From positions 2,245,372 through 2,309,371 of the forward strand of contig NZ_JAJKFV010000029.1 of NCBI RefSeq assembly GCF_020966775.1: a stretch of 64,000 nt of DNA. Reading direction: 5' to 3'. Shown here piece after piece: positions 45,183 through 54,546 of this stretch. Position numbers and translations under genes: made by a program. Every line of letters starts with the position of its first letter. Positions within the stretch are counted from its first letter, which is position 1. The DNA is from Rhodopirellula halodulae. Its GTDB lineage: Bacteria; Planctomycetota; Planctomycetia; Pirellulales; Pirellulaceae. Below the pieces are notes generated by a model that worked only from the letters and a program-made list of their open reading frames with translations, had not been told where the DNA came from and ran no database searches.

Positions 45183-45422
45183 CTAGCAATCTGGTTTGGC
45201 AGCGACATGAACCGAAGCAGCGGCACCGCGACCTTGCCGCGCGGGGGCTTCTGAGCTCGCTTGGGTGAGTTCGCGTTCGATCAACTCGCCCCGAGTGATC
45301 TTCACGTCGTTGGGAGCATCGATTGCAATGGAGACTCGATTGCCGCTGATCTTGGTGACTCGTACGACAATGTTGTCGCCAATGACCAGTTGCTCATCCA
45401 CTTTTCGGCTCAAAACCAACAT
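45183..45422 (-). CDS. csrA: Carbon storage regulator CsrA
   Basis: 79 residues. The RNA-binding core MLVLSRKVDEQLVIGDNI and RVSIAIDAP is intact, followed by the usual KITRGELIERE region and then an Ala/Arg-rich tail of about 20 residues beyond the E. coli length. CsrA binds GGA-containing mRNA leaders and represses translation. ATG at 45420-45422. Confidence 0.94.
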   Translation of the reverse strand: MLVLSRKVDEQLVIGDNIVVRVTKISGNRVSIAIDAPNDVKITRGELIERELTQASSEAPARQGRGAAASVHVAAKPDC

Positions 45423-45806
45423 CGTTTTCTTCCTTGCAACGAGAATGACTGTTCGGACGGGTTCCAACCAGGCAAATTGCGTTCCCAATTGCGATCGTTT
45501 TGATACCGCAATGGCGGACTTGAGCGAAAGTACGCTGAATCTTCAAGTTAATTCCACTTTGAGGGATACCGAGAGTGGGCAGGTGTTCACAGGTCTCTGT
45601 GGTCGGAAATGATTCAGTTGGTGCGCGATCGACCGCTTTAGTGGTGCGGTACTGCTCAGTTGCCGTCCATTAACGGTCCATCATGTTCCCCAGCGGAATC
45701 GCAGATTTTTGCGAGCTTGTTCAGTTTCGAATGTCTGGCACGAAGGTTGCGTCTCCTTCAGTTGAGCCTCGCAGATTGGGGCGTACTCACACGAAGGATA
45801 AACGAA
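45423..45806. other. Intergenic region between csrA and a small membrane protein
   Basis: 384 bases; no gene or clear signal recognised. It should hold the csrA promoter. Confidence 0.4.
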
Positions 45807-45980
45807 ATGTCGAATGAGACAGGTATTGTCGAAGAAACGAAGAAGGCTGTCGCAGATAACGAACGTCCGTTGGGCGAACACGCTCCTGGCACACCGTTCA
45901 TGTTGGTCGCGTTGAGCTACCTCGCGGTGCTGGCCGCCGTCGCTGGCGTTGTGGCACTGATCATGTGGGCCGGCAACTGA
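45807..45980 (+). CDS. Small single-helix membrane protein
   Basis: 57 residues, ATG at 45807 preceded by AAGGA. Polar N-terminus (ETKKAVADNERPLGEHAPG) and one helix at about 31-54. Unknown function; the layout resembles small respiratory-complex or stress peptides. Confidence 0.65.
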   Translation: MSNETGIVEETKKAVADNERPLGEHAPGTPFMLVALSYLAVLAAVAGVVALIMWAGN

Positions 45981-46087
45981 CCGGCCCGCTTCGGGGCGGT
46001 GTGGCAGCAGTTCGCGCGGTCCCTGCCGTCTAGGTTCGTTTAGTTCGCTTCTGTCGAGCGAAAGCAGTCACGCGGTTCATGGGTGAT

Positions 46088-46438
46088 TCACGGACTGGCG
46101 GCGAGTGCCTGGATCTCCACCATCAATTGTTCCAGCTTCGGTGATACCGAACGATGGGCAACCTTTGCCGTGTCCGTGTCTTCATTGCGGGCCGCGTCAA
46201 TGAACGGTTGGAGTTCGTTGACGGGGGCGCCACTTTCAAAGGTGCTCAGCAGTCCTTTCAGTGCGTGGCCTGTTCTCGCCGCCTCGGTCAAGTTTCCGTT
46301 TTCGACGGAGCTTTGAACCTGCTTCAGCATTGGTGGGCCGTCTTCAGCCGCGATATTCGCGAGCATCACGAGCATTTCTTCGTCACCAGCGACACGTTGG
46401 AGAGCTTCTGCGAAACGTTGGCGTTGATCTTCTGTCAT
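46088..46438 (-). CDS. Histidine phosphotransfer (Hpt) protein
   Basis: 116 residues. The Hpt site is GHALKGLLSTF (His in HALKG). All-helical single-domain protein that could relay phosphate between a hybrid kinase receiver and a response regulator. Next gene upstream on the same strand is a sigma-54 activator with a receiver domain. Confidence 0.88.
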   Translation of the reverse strand: MTEDQRQRFAEALQRVAGDEEMLVMLANIAAEDGPPMLKQVQSSVENGNLTEAARTGHALKGLLSTFESGAPVNELQPFIDAARNEDTDTAKVAHRSVSPKLEQLMVEIQALAASP

Positions 46439-46579
46439 GGGAGTTCATGCGGGAAGAAAGCGATTCTTCCCGCGAGAGTTGTGAGATGGGATGAGGTGGG
46501 AAATCCGCCGACATGTTTTATTGACGTGAGGCAAATGACGATCGGCGGTGCATCGAGAAGAAATCTTGGTCCAGACGAC

Positions 46580-48127
46580 TCAAGATTTCACAGCGACATC
46601 GCTCTTCAACACAATGTTGTATGTGTTGATCCGGTCACGAAGTTTGCCGCGTGTGATGCCAAGGATTTCGGCGGCTTGGCTTTGATTGCCATCCGTCGCT
46701 TGCAGCACTTGCAGGATCACGAAACGCTCCATGTACTCCATGGCTTCCCCATAAACGTCGGTCGACTTTTCGTCGAGCAAACGTTGCACCAACTGAGGCA
46801 GTTGACTGCCGGGTGCGTTCGCTTCGGCTTCTTGTGATGCGGAACCTCCATCACTGGAATCCGTCTTTCCCTTGCCGCCGACAATCGCGTCAGGAAGCAC
46901 ATCGGGTGTGATGACGGGCATCACCGTGTCCAATACACAGCGACGAATCACTGCGCGCAATTGACGAACGTTGCCAGGCCAATCGTAGGAGGTCAGTAAT
47001 TCGACCGCCTCTGGCGACAGGCCTTCCAAATCCGGTTTGTTGAATTCCTGTTTGGCTTGCGCCAAGAAGAATCGAATTAACGCTGGCACGTCACTCAGAC
47101 GATCGCGAAGAGGCGGAAGCTCAATCGTCACGCCGTTCAGGCGATAGAGCAAATCCTCGCGGTAGTCACCGTCTTCGACCATTTGTTCCAAAGGTCGGTT
47201 CGTTGCGGCGATGATCCGCACGTCAGTCTTCAGTTCCTTGTTGCCGCCGACACGTTCGAAGCGTTGCTCCTGCAACACCCGCAAGACTTTGGCTTGGACG
47301 GTTGGTGCCATGTCACCGATTTCGTCGAGGAACAACGTGCCGCCGTTGCACTGTTCGAACTTACCGATGCGACGTGATTCGGCACCGGTGAAGGCACCTT
47401 TCTCGTGACCGAACAGTTCGCTCTCCAGCAAATTGTCTGGTAACGCCGCGCAGTTAACCGCCAGGAAGGTCTCGTCGCTGCGATGACTGTATTGGAACAA
47501 CGCACGAGCCACTAATTCTTTGCCCGTTCCGCTTTCGCCGCGAACGAGAATAGGCACGTCTTGCTTCGCAACTTTGCCGACTGCTTTGAAAACGTCCAGC
47601 ATGACTGGCGATCGACCGATGAAAAGCTCGGCGGAATTGCCGTCGCCTTCCGCGTCGGCTGAGATCGCAACTGGAACGCTGCTAATTTGGCGTTGCTCAA
47701 TCGCCTTTTCGACCAAATCACGAAGCGATTCGACGTTCAGCGGTTTGGCGATGTAATCGAACGCTCCCAGCTGCATCGCTTCGATTGCAGTCTTGCTGGC
47801 GGCTTCCACCGTCATGAAGATGACCGGGATTCGTCGATCGTGCTCACGGATTTCGCAGTAAACCGCCAATCCGTTCTGATCGGGAAGCTGAATGTCGAGC
47901 AGAACCGCGTCGAATTCTTGGCTGCGAAGCAACTCCAAGCCGTCCGCCGCATTCGCCGCGACCGAGATATCCGCGATGGGAGCCAAGGCTTTCTCGGCGA
48001 GGGCCAAAATCGTTCGGTCGTCATCAATGACGAGAAGATTAGGCATGGATTTGGACCATTTCGAACGAGGTGCGGGTTGGCTGCCCGTATCGTGCGGGGA
48101 AGCTTCGGTTGCGGTGCCTGCTGGCAT
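46580..48127 (-). CDS. Sigma-54-dependent response regulator (NtrC family)
   Basis: 515 residues. N-terminal receiver (LLVIDDDRT, AVLLDIQLPDQNG, YIAKPLN), central AAA+ domain with Walker A GESGTGKE, sigma-54 contact loop GAFTGAE and Walker B GGTLFLDEIGD, and a C-terminal Fis-type HTH (NQSQAAEILGITRGKLRDRI). Activates sigma-54 promoters when phosphorylated. An alternative ATG at 48046 would start exactly at the receiver domain. Confidence 0.96.
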   Translation of the reverse strand: MPAGTATEASPHDTGSQPAPRSKWSKSMPNLLVIDDDRTILALAEKALAPIADISVAANAADGLELLRSQEFDAVLLDIQLPDQNGLAVYCEIREHDRRIPVIFMTVEAASKTAIEAMQLGAFDYIAKPLNVESLRDLVEKAIEQRQISSVPVAISADAEGDGNSAELFIGRSPVMLDVFKAVGKVAKQDVPILVRGESGTGKELVARALFQYSHRSDETFLAVNCAALPDNLLESELFGHEKGAFTGAESRRIGKFEQCNGGTLFLDEIGDMAPTVQAKVLRVLQEQRFERVGGNKELKTDVRIIAATNRPLEQMVEDGDYREDLLYRLNGVTIELPPLRDRLSDVPALIRFFLAQAKQEFNKPDLEGLSPEAVELLTSYDWPGNVRQLRAVIRRCVLDTVMPVITPDVLPDAIVGGKGKTDSSDGGSASQEAEANAPGSQLPQLVQRLLDEKSTDVYGEAMEYMERFVILQVLQATDGNQSQAAEILGITRGKLRDRINTYNIVLKSDVAVKS

Positions 48128-48217
48128 AAGAGATCACCTGGGCGGTTGTAGATTATCGTGTTCAAAATCGTTTGTCGATCAGTTTGGTTGATCGCCGAGC
48201 AATTTCTGGGCCAACTT

Positions 48218-49336
48218 TCACGCCGGAATCACGTTGGGCACGGTTTCCGCGACGACCTGCGTCACGATGTTGGACAAATCAGAACCACGTCGCTGACGAT
48301 CGGCACCCGTTCCATCGCTCAAAAGGCGGTTGGCAAAGTGCTCCACCGGCCCGGCTTCCCCGGTGGCTTTGAGTGCGGGAGCCAGCACGTCCATGGTTCG
48401 ATCCAGCAGTTCACCGGCCGGGACTTTCTCACACGATTCCGCGTCGACCAGATCCTCTGTCATTCCATATCGAGCCGAATGCCAGATGGCGTAGGAGAGG
48501 ACCGACGGCCGAATCGGTTGGAAATCGATCGCTTGTCGTTCCGCGTCCATCGCGTGCATGACGATGGCGCGAATCAGGCCGACATAACCGACGGTCTCTT
48601 CGACCTTGGTCATGACATCGGCGGCTCGAAATTCGATCGTGGGAACGCGGGTCGGCAGTCGAATGTCCCAGTACAGAAAGCTCTCGTCCTTGATCGCACC
48701 GCTGCGAATCAGTTGATCGACGCAGTCTTGGTAATCGCTGAGCGAATCAAAGTGCGCCGGCGGGCCCGCCATCGGCCACTGCGCCCACAACTCGCGACGA
48801 TAGCTCGCGTAACCGGTGTCGACGCCATTCCAGAAAGGCGAGTTCGCGGTGATGGCTTGCAGGATGGGCAGCCAACGACGGCAACGATTCATCACCCGTA
48901 TCCCGAGGTCTTGATCATCCATTGCAACATGAACATGACAGCCGAAGATAAACAGGTCACGAGCGATCTGTTGATACCGATCCGTCATCGCTTGGTAGCG
49001 GTCTTTGGGTGTCAACGCGTCGTCTTCTGGAACGGGGAGCGGGTTGGTGCCGGCGGCCGCCAGTTCAGACTCGTTGGTGCGTGCCGCGTCGACCAGCATC
49101 AGCCTGGTTTGGTTCAGCGTGTCTCGGACTTGTTCCAACGATTCGCAAACCTCCGAAGCCATCTCGATTTGATTCAAATGCAACTCGTGTTGAATCTCTG
49201 AGTGAGCCTTCTCCTCACCGCCGCTGCGACGAATGGTTTGCATCACCTGTTTGCAATTGGGAATCAAGGATCCGTCTTTCGGATCGACCAATTGATACTC
49301 TTCTTCGACGCCGACCGTGGGAATGACGTAGTTCAT
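48218..49336 (-). CDS. YbdK-type carboxylate-amine ligase (GCS2 family)
   Basis: 372 residues, the family's usual length. The start TVGVEEEYQLVDP and the blocks FGCHVHVAMDD and RLPTRVPTIEFRAADVM are typical of glutamate-cysteine ligase 2 enzymes, which couple glutamate to an amine with ATP. True substrate unknown. Confidence 0.93.
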   Translation of the reverse strand: MNYVIPTVGVEEEYQLVDPKDGSLIPNCKQVMQTIRRSGGEEKAHSEIQHELHLNQIEMASEVCESLEQVRDTLNQTRLMLVDAARTNESELAAAGTNPLPVPEDDALTPKDRYQAMTDRYQQIARDLFIFGCHVHVAMDDQDLGIRVMNRCRRWLPILQAITANSPFWNGVDTGYASYRRELWAQWPMAGPPAHFDSLSDYQDCVDQLIRSGAIKDESFLYWDIRLPTRVPTIEFRAADVMTKVEETVGYVGLIRAIVMHAMDAERQAIDFQPIRPSVLSYAIWHSARYGMTEDLVDAESCEKVPAGELLDRTMDVLAPALKATGEAGPVEHFANRLLSDGTGADRQRRGSDLSNIVTQVVAETVPNVIPA

Positions 49337-49434
49337 CGGATCTCCAATCAGGAAGCTCGCCGCCGATTGGAAACCGGACGCGGCATGGGCAAGGGGAAAA
49401 AAATAGAAGCGAAGTCGAAAACAACCATTCGCGG

Positions 49435-50643
49435 TTATTGGTCTTGGCAGTCACCGCTGGTCCGACGGATGGCCGCGAGAGCAAGCACGCTGGCGCCGAT
49501 CGGCAGTGACGATTCGTCGATGTCGAACTTAGGCGTGTGGAGTGGTTCGCTCCCCAAGTCGATGCCGGCGACTCCCAGTCGAAACATCGCGGCGGGAACT
49601 TGTTGAGCGATGAAAGAAAAGTCTTCGGCGCCCATGCTGGGTTGAGCGATGTCGCGAACGTTGCTTTCGCCGAGGAGTTCTTGTCCAGCGTTCCGCAAGC
49701 AACGGGAGATTTGCGGGTCGTTGATCACGGGCGGTGTGTGTTGACCGAAGTCCAAATCGATCCGGCAATGATGCATCGTGGCGATGGAACGCGAAATTTC
49801 GGCCATCATGTCTTTGGCTTGTTGAGCACTCTCGTTGGAAAGCGTTCGCAGAGTTCCGTGCATGGTTGCGGTGGAGGGCACCACGTTCGCCGCGTTGCCT
49901 GAATGGATGCTGCCGACGTTCAAGACAACCGCATCGCGGGCGTCTGTCGAGCGAGGCACGCGTCGGTACACATCCATGACCCATTGCGCGGCGGCTCCGA
50001 CCAGATCGCCGGTGAGGTGAGGGCGAGCCCCGTGTCCGCCCTGCCCTGACATCTCCACCTGAAACACATCGCAACCCGCCGTGAAAGCACCTTCGCGCAC
50101 GCCGATCGTGCCGACGGGACGAGTCGGATCAACGTGCAAGGCGATGGCGGAGTGGACGCCTTGAAGAGCACCGGAGCGGATCATGTGCAAACCGCCGCGG
50201 CTAGTTTCCTCCTCCGGTTGGAAGATGATCCGCGCGTTGACCGGGACGCCTTCGTTTGCCATCTCATTCAAGATGACCGCGGCACCATAAGCCATCGCGG
50301 CGTGGGCGTCGTGACCACAGGCGTGCATGACTTGGTCGGTACCGCTTGCATATTCGTGCTGCACCGAAGTCTGAATCGGCAAAGCATCCACGTCGGCGCG
50401 AATCGCGGTGCGTCCCAAGTCCTTTTCTGGACCAATGTCAACGAAGAGTCCTCGGGAATCTTCGGCGATGGTTGGTTCCAACCCGAGGTCGCGAATGATC
50501 TCTCCCAGAAACTCCGTCGTTCGGTACTCGTAGCCGGACAATTCGGGATAGCGGTGCAGGTAACGACGTACCTCCCGCATCTTGATTGCCCCCGACCGAG
50601 CGAGCTTGGAAACGCGATCGGAGATTGCTTCGCCGGTGATCAT
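49435..50643 (-). CDS. M20D amidohydrolase (IAA-amino acid/hippurate hydrolase type)
   Basis: 402 residues from ATG 50641-50643. Metal-binding motifs MHACGHDAHAAMAYG and FQPEEETSRGG; ends with PSMGAEDFSFIAQQVPAA and HTPKFDIDE. Hydrolyses N-acyl amino acids. The start overlaps the stop of the DUF4235 gene (ATGA), so it is the last gene of that group. Confidence 0.94.
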   Translation of the reverse strand: MITGEAISDRVSKLARSGAIKMREVRRYLHRYPELSGYEYRTTEFLGEIIRDLGLEPTIAEDSRGLFVDIGPEKDLGRTAIRADVDALPIQTSVQHEYASGTDQVMHACGHDAHAAMAYGAAVILNEMANEGVPVNARIIFQPEEETSRGGLHMIRSGALQGVHSAIALHVDPTRPVGTIGVREGAFTAGCDVFQVEMSGQGGHGARPHLTGDLVGAAAQWVMDVYRRVPRSTDARDAVVLNVGSIHSGNAANVVPSTATMHGTLRTLSNESAQQAKDMMAEISRSIATMHHCRIDLDFGQHTPPVINDPQISRCLRNAGQELLGESNVRDIAQPSMGAEDFSFIAQQVPAAMFRLGVAGIDLGSEPLHTPKFDIDESSLPIGASVLALAAIRRTSGDCQDQ

Positions 50644-50990
50644 GGGGTCGACCGAAACGAGCGGTAAGCACTGGACGATGCTCGTCGCGATGCGATGCGA
50701 GCGGCGCCAACGATGGCTCCGGAGACGGCACCCCACAACAACGCCTCCCGCCAAGCCACTTCGTGTGAAGTTGGGTTCTTCGGCGGGTCACGTTTGAGCG
50801 CGGCTCGCCAACCATATTGCAAACCTTGTCGGACCAGAAAGGTGCAGCCAATCGCGGTGGCAAATGCCAGCATGTTTTCACCTTGGCCGATGCCAGCGTT
50901 ACGGCCGTCGGCTTCGGCACTTCCGCCGTCATGATCCGAGTCTAAGAAGTCGGTTGCACGGTCCTTAAGTTGTTCGAGTTGTTCTTGCAT
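50640..50990 (-). CDS. DUF4235-like small membrane protein
   Basis: 116 residues from ATG 50988-50990. Helices near 40-58 and 86-104; the VAWREALLWGAVSGAIVGAARI block matches DUF4235. Acidic N-terminus. Part of the small envelope protein cluster. Confidence 0.78.
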   Translation of the reverse strand: MQEQLEQLKDRATDFLDSDHDGGSAEADGRNAGIGQGENMLAFATAIGCTFLVRQGLQYGWRAALKRDPPKNPTSHEVAWREALLWGAVSGAIVGAARIASRRASSSAYRSFRSTP

Positions 50991-51102
50991 CAGTTCGTTC
51001 CTTTGCGAAAAAGGGAGCAACCGTCACCGATTGCTCCCGTGTGGAAGGCTCCTGCGATAGAGCGTTTAAAAGTGCGGATGTTCTCCGCGTCTGACGTCGG
51101 GA

Positions 51103-51384
51103 TCAGGGCTTGAGTTTCCAACCCACCAAAACGCCAATTCCAAACGCCCAACATGCAGCGACGTCTGGGTTGTCCTTGGCGTACGACTTCATCAGTCCGA
51201 AGATGTCTTGCGCGGGTTCACGCACGTAGTGCTGAGCCGCGTCACGGCTGAACTCGACCGCACTGTGGCTGACTCGGTCGGCAGCCTCGCGAGCATGTTG
51301 TGACATGCCGTTGGCTTCACTGTTACTCGACGAGGTGCCGGTTGGATTGCTTTGCGATGTTTGCTTTGTCGATGTATCTGTCAT
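51103..51384 (-). CDS. Small DUF883/ElaB-like membrane-tail protein
   Basis: 93 residues. Ser/Thr-rich start, an amphipathic middle (HAREAADRVSHSAVEFSRDA) and a C-terminal anchor (CWAFGIGVLVGWKLKP), the layout of YqjD/ElaB ribosome-tethering proteins. Identity is by layout. Confidence 0.65.
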   Translation of the reverse strand: MTDTSTKQTSQSNPTGTSSSNSEANGMSQHAREAADRVSHSAVEFSRDAAQHYVREPAQDIFGLMKSYAKDNPDVAACWAFGIGVLVGWKLKP

Positions 51385-51390
51385 GGGTCA

Positions 51391-51876
51391 TTACCTTTGA
51401 GAGAGAGGGGAAACAGGATCTGGCGTGTAGTACCGTTGCGACGATCCGTGCGTTTGGAACGATTCGCGACGAAGTTGATTGCGAGCCGACGTGGACGGCG
51501 ACAACATGGTTGCTTTCAGCCATCGGACGTTCTCGGCAAGCTCCGATTTGGTCTCGCTCATCGCTTGTGCCGCGGCCTGCACTGCCTTGGCGGCAATGAA
51601 CAGGAACACGCCAACGACGGCGAAGAACACGACGGCAACGATCGATAACGAGGCCCCGGTGGAGAGCTCAGAAAACTCGCCCAAAACGAATCCGAGGCCG
51701 ATCATCAAAACGGTCAACGCCGATCCCGCCAGGGCCATCGAAACCACAGAAAAGATCACCGCGGTTGTCAGCTTTCGCTTGGCGGCTTGAGCGTCGACCG
51801 ACAGCAACTGCATTTGCAGTTCGCAAAGATCGAGCACGTCACGCAGAACGTTTTGGATACTGGAATTGGAAGACAT
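51391..51876 (-). CDS. YqjE-like phage-holin-family membrane protein (DUF1469)
   Basis: 161 residues from ATG 51874-51876. Amphipathic N-terminus (VLRDVLDLCELQMQLLSVDA) followed by two helices (about 40-65, 75-97), as in E. coli YqjE. Lies between two DUF883-like genes, as yqjE lies beside yqjD. Confidence 0.8.
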   Translation of the reverse strand: MSSNSSIQNVLRDVLDLCELQMQLLSVDAQAAKRKLTTAVIFSVVSMALAGSALTVLMIGLGFVLGEFSELSTGASLSIVAVVFFAVVGVFLFIAAKAVQAAAQAMSETKSELAENVRWLKATMLSPSTSARNQLRRESFQTHGSSQRYYTPDPVSPLSQR

Positions 51877-51884
51877 GGGATTCT

Positions 51885-52088
51885 CTATGGGCGGCGTTTC
51901 ACCAACCAACCCAAAGCGATGCCCACGGCTCCGGCGGCGACCAACGATGCGGCTGGATACTTAGCAACGGAGCAGCGAACCACGTCGAGTTTGGTCGATG
52001 ATGGATCGTCGGACTCTTGTTCCGGGATGGAGTGCACCGAGACCATCTGAATGCGTCGCGGTGGTTGTGAATGAGCGGGAGCAATCAT
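51885..52088 (-). CDS. Small membrane-tail protein
   Basis: 67 residues with a C-terminal helix (PAASLVAAGAVGIALGWLVKR) like the anchor of DUF883 proteins but without the long amphipathic part. The ATG overlaps the stop of the next gene upstream (ATGA). Confidence 0.65.
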   Translation of the reverse strand: MIAPAHSQPPRRIQMVSVHSIPEQESDDPSSTKLDVVRCSVAKYPAASLVAAGAVGIALGWLVKRRP

Positions 52089-52471
52089 GAGTTTCGTTGG
52101 GTCAAAAGGCGGCTGAGTTGATTGGCCGCGACGGATCCGGCCTGACGCAGTGCAAGTGTCATCACGGTTCCCGCGATACCAGCCACCAACCCCTTCTTGG
52201 CTGGCTCGGGAGTGGATTGACCGGACTGCGAAGGCGTTTCACGAATGATGATTCGCTCGGGCGTTCGTTTGTGAGGAACGACCAAGTAACCCAAGATCGC
52301 GGCGCCGGCCAGCAACGGCAGTGGATGCCGCTTCATGTGGTACTTCCAATCCGTCAACTGTTTCACTCGCACGCGAGCGTCGTCGACTTCGTAAGGAAGT
52401 TCGGTGCGGATCTCGGCCATTCGCTGTTTGATCGCGGCGGCCTGTTTTTCGGTAGCAAGTGTCGTTGCCAT
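52085..52471 (-). CDS. DUF3618/YqjK-like small membrane protein
   Basis: 128 residues from ATG 52469-52471 (GTG 52477 possible). Starts with a helical KQRMAEIRTELPYEVDDARV segment, then a hydrophobic stretch (HPLPLLAGAAILGYLVVPHKR) and a second weaker one (KKGLVAGIAGTVMTLALRQAG). Overlapping neighbours on both sides show it is in an operon. Confidence 0.65.
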   Translation of the reverse strand: MATTLATEKQAAAIKQRMAEIRTELPYEVDDARVRVKQLTDWKYHMKRHPLPLLAGAAILGYLVVPHKRTPERIIIRETPSQSGQSTPEPAKKGLVAGIAGTVMTLALRQAGSVAANQLSRLLTQRNS

Positions 52472-52473
52472 GA

Positions 52474-52905
52474 TCACTTCTTGTTGCCGAAGAACAGCAA
52501 TGCACCTGCGGCGATTCCCAGCCCAAATGCGATGGCCAGAGATTCGCCAGGTCGCGTGCGGACCGTGTCAGCCAACTTTTGACCGTACTCGCCCGATCGC
52601 GATGCGAAGCGTTCGTAGTTCTGACGTGCGTAGGCTGCAGCATCCGCAGCGGCTGCCTGTGCGGCGTCCGAATATTGCTGAACGGTCTCCGAGGCTTGAT
52701 CGCCGAAGTTGCGATTCAACACCCCGTCGAGGAACTTCTCGATTTCGTTTTGTGTTGCACCGGTCTTTTGTTGAACGACGCCTACCAACTGCTCGGCGGA
52801 TCCGCGAGCTTGTTGGAGGTCATCTTCGGTCAACTGTCCCCAGTGCTCTTTCAGGCGACCTTTGACTTCGTTCCAGTGTCCCTGCAATTCTTGTCGGTTA
52901 ACCAT
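52474..52905 (-). CDS. CsbD-DUF883 fusion stress protein
   Basis: 143 residues. Residues 1-60 match CsbD ([20 protein letters not shown]), then an Ala/Gln-rich amphipathic stretch and a YqjD-like C-terminal anchor ([22 protein letters not shown]). ATG 52905 is chosen because GGGAGAG lies 6 bases before it; an in-frame upstream start exists. First gene of the leftward stress cluster. Confidence 0.87.
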   Translation of the reverse strand: MVNRQELQGHWNEVKGRLKEHWGQLTEDDLQQARGSAEQLVGVVQQKTGATQNEIEKFLDGVLNRNFGDQASETVQQYSDAAQAAAADAAAYARQNYERFASRSGEYGQKLADTVRTRPGESLAIAFGLGIAAGALLFFGNKK

Positions 52906-53427
52906 CGTTGGCTCTCCCATTGATTGAGTGTTCGGTGTTGTGACGCCGATTCGCCAAGCAAGCTTTGGAAGCTGCATCGAAAGGATGTTGTCGCGGTCGG
53001 CGGAGGCTTTCGTTCTGAAAGCGTTGGAACAACAGACGCACATGGCGGGCCAATTCCGAAACGTGGTCCGCAAAATTTCTCGCACGAACAAAGTTCTGTC
53101 GAAAACCGTCAGCGGCGGCGTTTGATTCTCATCAGTTATTCACGACAGGGCCGTCGATCCGCGTTTCGGGGGTGCAAATGGCTGCGTCTGCGTGTGAGTT
53201 GCGACCAGCTTGGTTGATCGTCGATCAAATGCTTCGGAAATGCACATTGAATGACCATCGCGAACTTTCAAACTCAGCTCGCGCGTCATCAGCGGTATGG
53301 CGATTGCGTTCCAGCAGAGTGAACGAATAGCCGGTTAGCACTGTGAACGCACAGCCGTCCGCCAAGTGTCCGGCAGTCAATTCTGATGATCAATCAAAGC
53401 ACAGGGTCAAACCCCAAGGAAAGAATG
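52906..53427. other. Intergenic region between divergent stress genes
   Basis: 522 bases between the CsbD-DUF883 gene and the TIGR03067-like gene. It should hold both promoters; no gene or clear operator recognised. Confidence 0.5.
52912..52918 (-). promoter_or_regulatory. Ribosome binding site deciding the CsbD start
   Basis: GGGAGAG on the minus strand, 6 bases before ATG 52905. Confidence 0.5.
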
Positions 53428-53913
53428 ATGAAACGCAAATTCTCGATCGCCACTGTTCCAGCCATCGCCGCATTGTGTCTGGCTCTGTTCGGCCTGACGC
53501 CGTTCGGCCTGGCTTCGCTATCCGCTGAGGAGCACACCGGATCTCTCAAGCAACGTTTGATGGGAGTGTGGGAGGTGGAGGAAGGTGTGAATCAAGGCGA
53601 AGAAATTCCGGAGAAGGAATTGGAAGGCACGGTCATGAAAATCGAAAAGAACGTGATCATCACCTACGACAAAGACCAACGTGAGGTGTATCGAGCCATG
53701 TTCACGCTGGACGAGACCAAGAAGCCTGTTCACATCGACATGATGACTGAGATGAAGGGCATGCCGCCGATGAAGTCCTTGGGCATCATCAAGATCGAAG
53801 ACGGCGACGAGTTCGAGTTGTGCTACGCCCTTCCCGGTGCGGAACGTCCCACCAAATTCAAGTCCACCAAGGAAAACAAGACGATGCTGTTCGAAGCTGA
53901 ACGTGAAGACTGA
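53428..53913 (+). CDS. TIGR03067-like secreted protein
   Basis: 161 residues. A signal peptide (residues 1-30) is followed by the planctomycete TIGR03067-type lipocalin-like pattern: GVWEVEEGVNQGEEIPE, a repeated beta pattern and KKPVHIDMM. AAGGA lies 7 bases before the ATG; ATG 53425 is equally possible. Function unknown. Confidence 0.85.
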   Translation: MKRKFSIATVPAIAALCLALFGLTPFGLASLSAEEHTGSLKQRLMGVWEVEEGVNQGEEIPEKELEGTVMKIEKNVIITYDKDQREVYRAMFTLDETKKPVHIDMMTEMKGMPPMKSLGIIKIEDGDEFELCYALPGAERPTKFKSTKENKTMLFEAERED

Positions 53914-53970
53914 TTCGAGTCGGATCGCAAACGAGCACATCAGCAGACGATCAACGAAAGGAACGAGAAG

Positions 53971-54453
53971 ATGAAACAGCAATGTTTAGTCGCGGAATTC
54001 GCGAATCGTGAAAAGCTCGCCATTGCACTTGAGGCACTCGGCAAAGACGGCTATTCACCGCAAGACTACAGCGTTGTCACCGCGTCCGATTCAGCCAATG
54101 AACTGAACGGAGGCGACGGCGGCATCGCGGACTCGCCGCCCAGCGAGAAAACAACCGGAGCGGCGACGCTCGCTGGTGGTGCCATCGGAGCGTTGCTGGC
54201 TGCACCCACGATGATTGGACCGTTCTTAGTCGCGGGGCCCATCGCGGGAATGGCCGCGGGCGCTGTGGGCGGTGGCCTGCTGGCTTCTGTGAAGAGCTGG
54301 GGTTTAGACGACAAAGCTTCCGCCAGCTACGAAAAGAACCTGCAAGCAGGATCGTCGTTGGTCGTCATCGAGGGAGACAATCCCAAGCTGAATGCCGCGG
54401 CACAAACCCTGCAAACCTGCGACCCAGTCTCCGTCGATCGCTACCAGGCCTAG
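53971..54453 (+). CDS. Gly-rich hydrophobic stress-type protein (DUF1269/YflT-like)
   Basis: 160 residues, with AAGGAACGAGAAG before the ATG. N-terminal ferredoxin-like part (LVAEFANREKLAIALEAL), a central Gly/Ala-rich hydrophobic stretch (about 65-108, GAIGALLAAPTMIGPFLVAG) and a C-terminal soluble part. Fits proteins with a glycine-zipper insertion associated with stress. Terminator follows. Confidence 0.72.
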   Translation: MKQQCLVAEFANREKLAIALEALGKDGYSPQDYSVVTASDSANELNGGDGGIADSPPSEKTTGAATLAGGAIGALLAAPTMIGPFLVAGPIAGMAAGAVGGGLLASVKSWGLDDKASASYEKNLQAGSSLVVIEGDNPKLNAAAQTLQTCDPVSVDRYQA

Positions 54454-54482
54454 TTGCCGATTCGATATTTGCCGACGTGAAA

Positions 54483-54534
54483 CGTCAGCGAGTGGAGGGC
54501 CCAAATGCTTGGGGTTCACTCGCTGGCGTTTTTT
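54483..54534 (+). terminator. Intrinsic terminator
   Basis: Stem CGTCAGCGAGTG / CACTCGCTGGCG (one G-T pair) with a 22-base loop, followed by six T. Confidence 0.85.
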
Positions 54535-54546
54535 GCTGTCTGGCCA

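Noticed and set aside
44782-45186. 134-residue plus-strand frame before csrA
   Set aside because: No ribosome binding site, domain or signal; it overlaps the csrA stop. Left as intergenic with a note.
48158-49201. Long plus-strand frame antisense to the YbdK ligase gene
   Set aside because: A clear protein family is encoded on the other strand; the frame is a codon-usage shadow.
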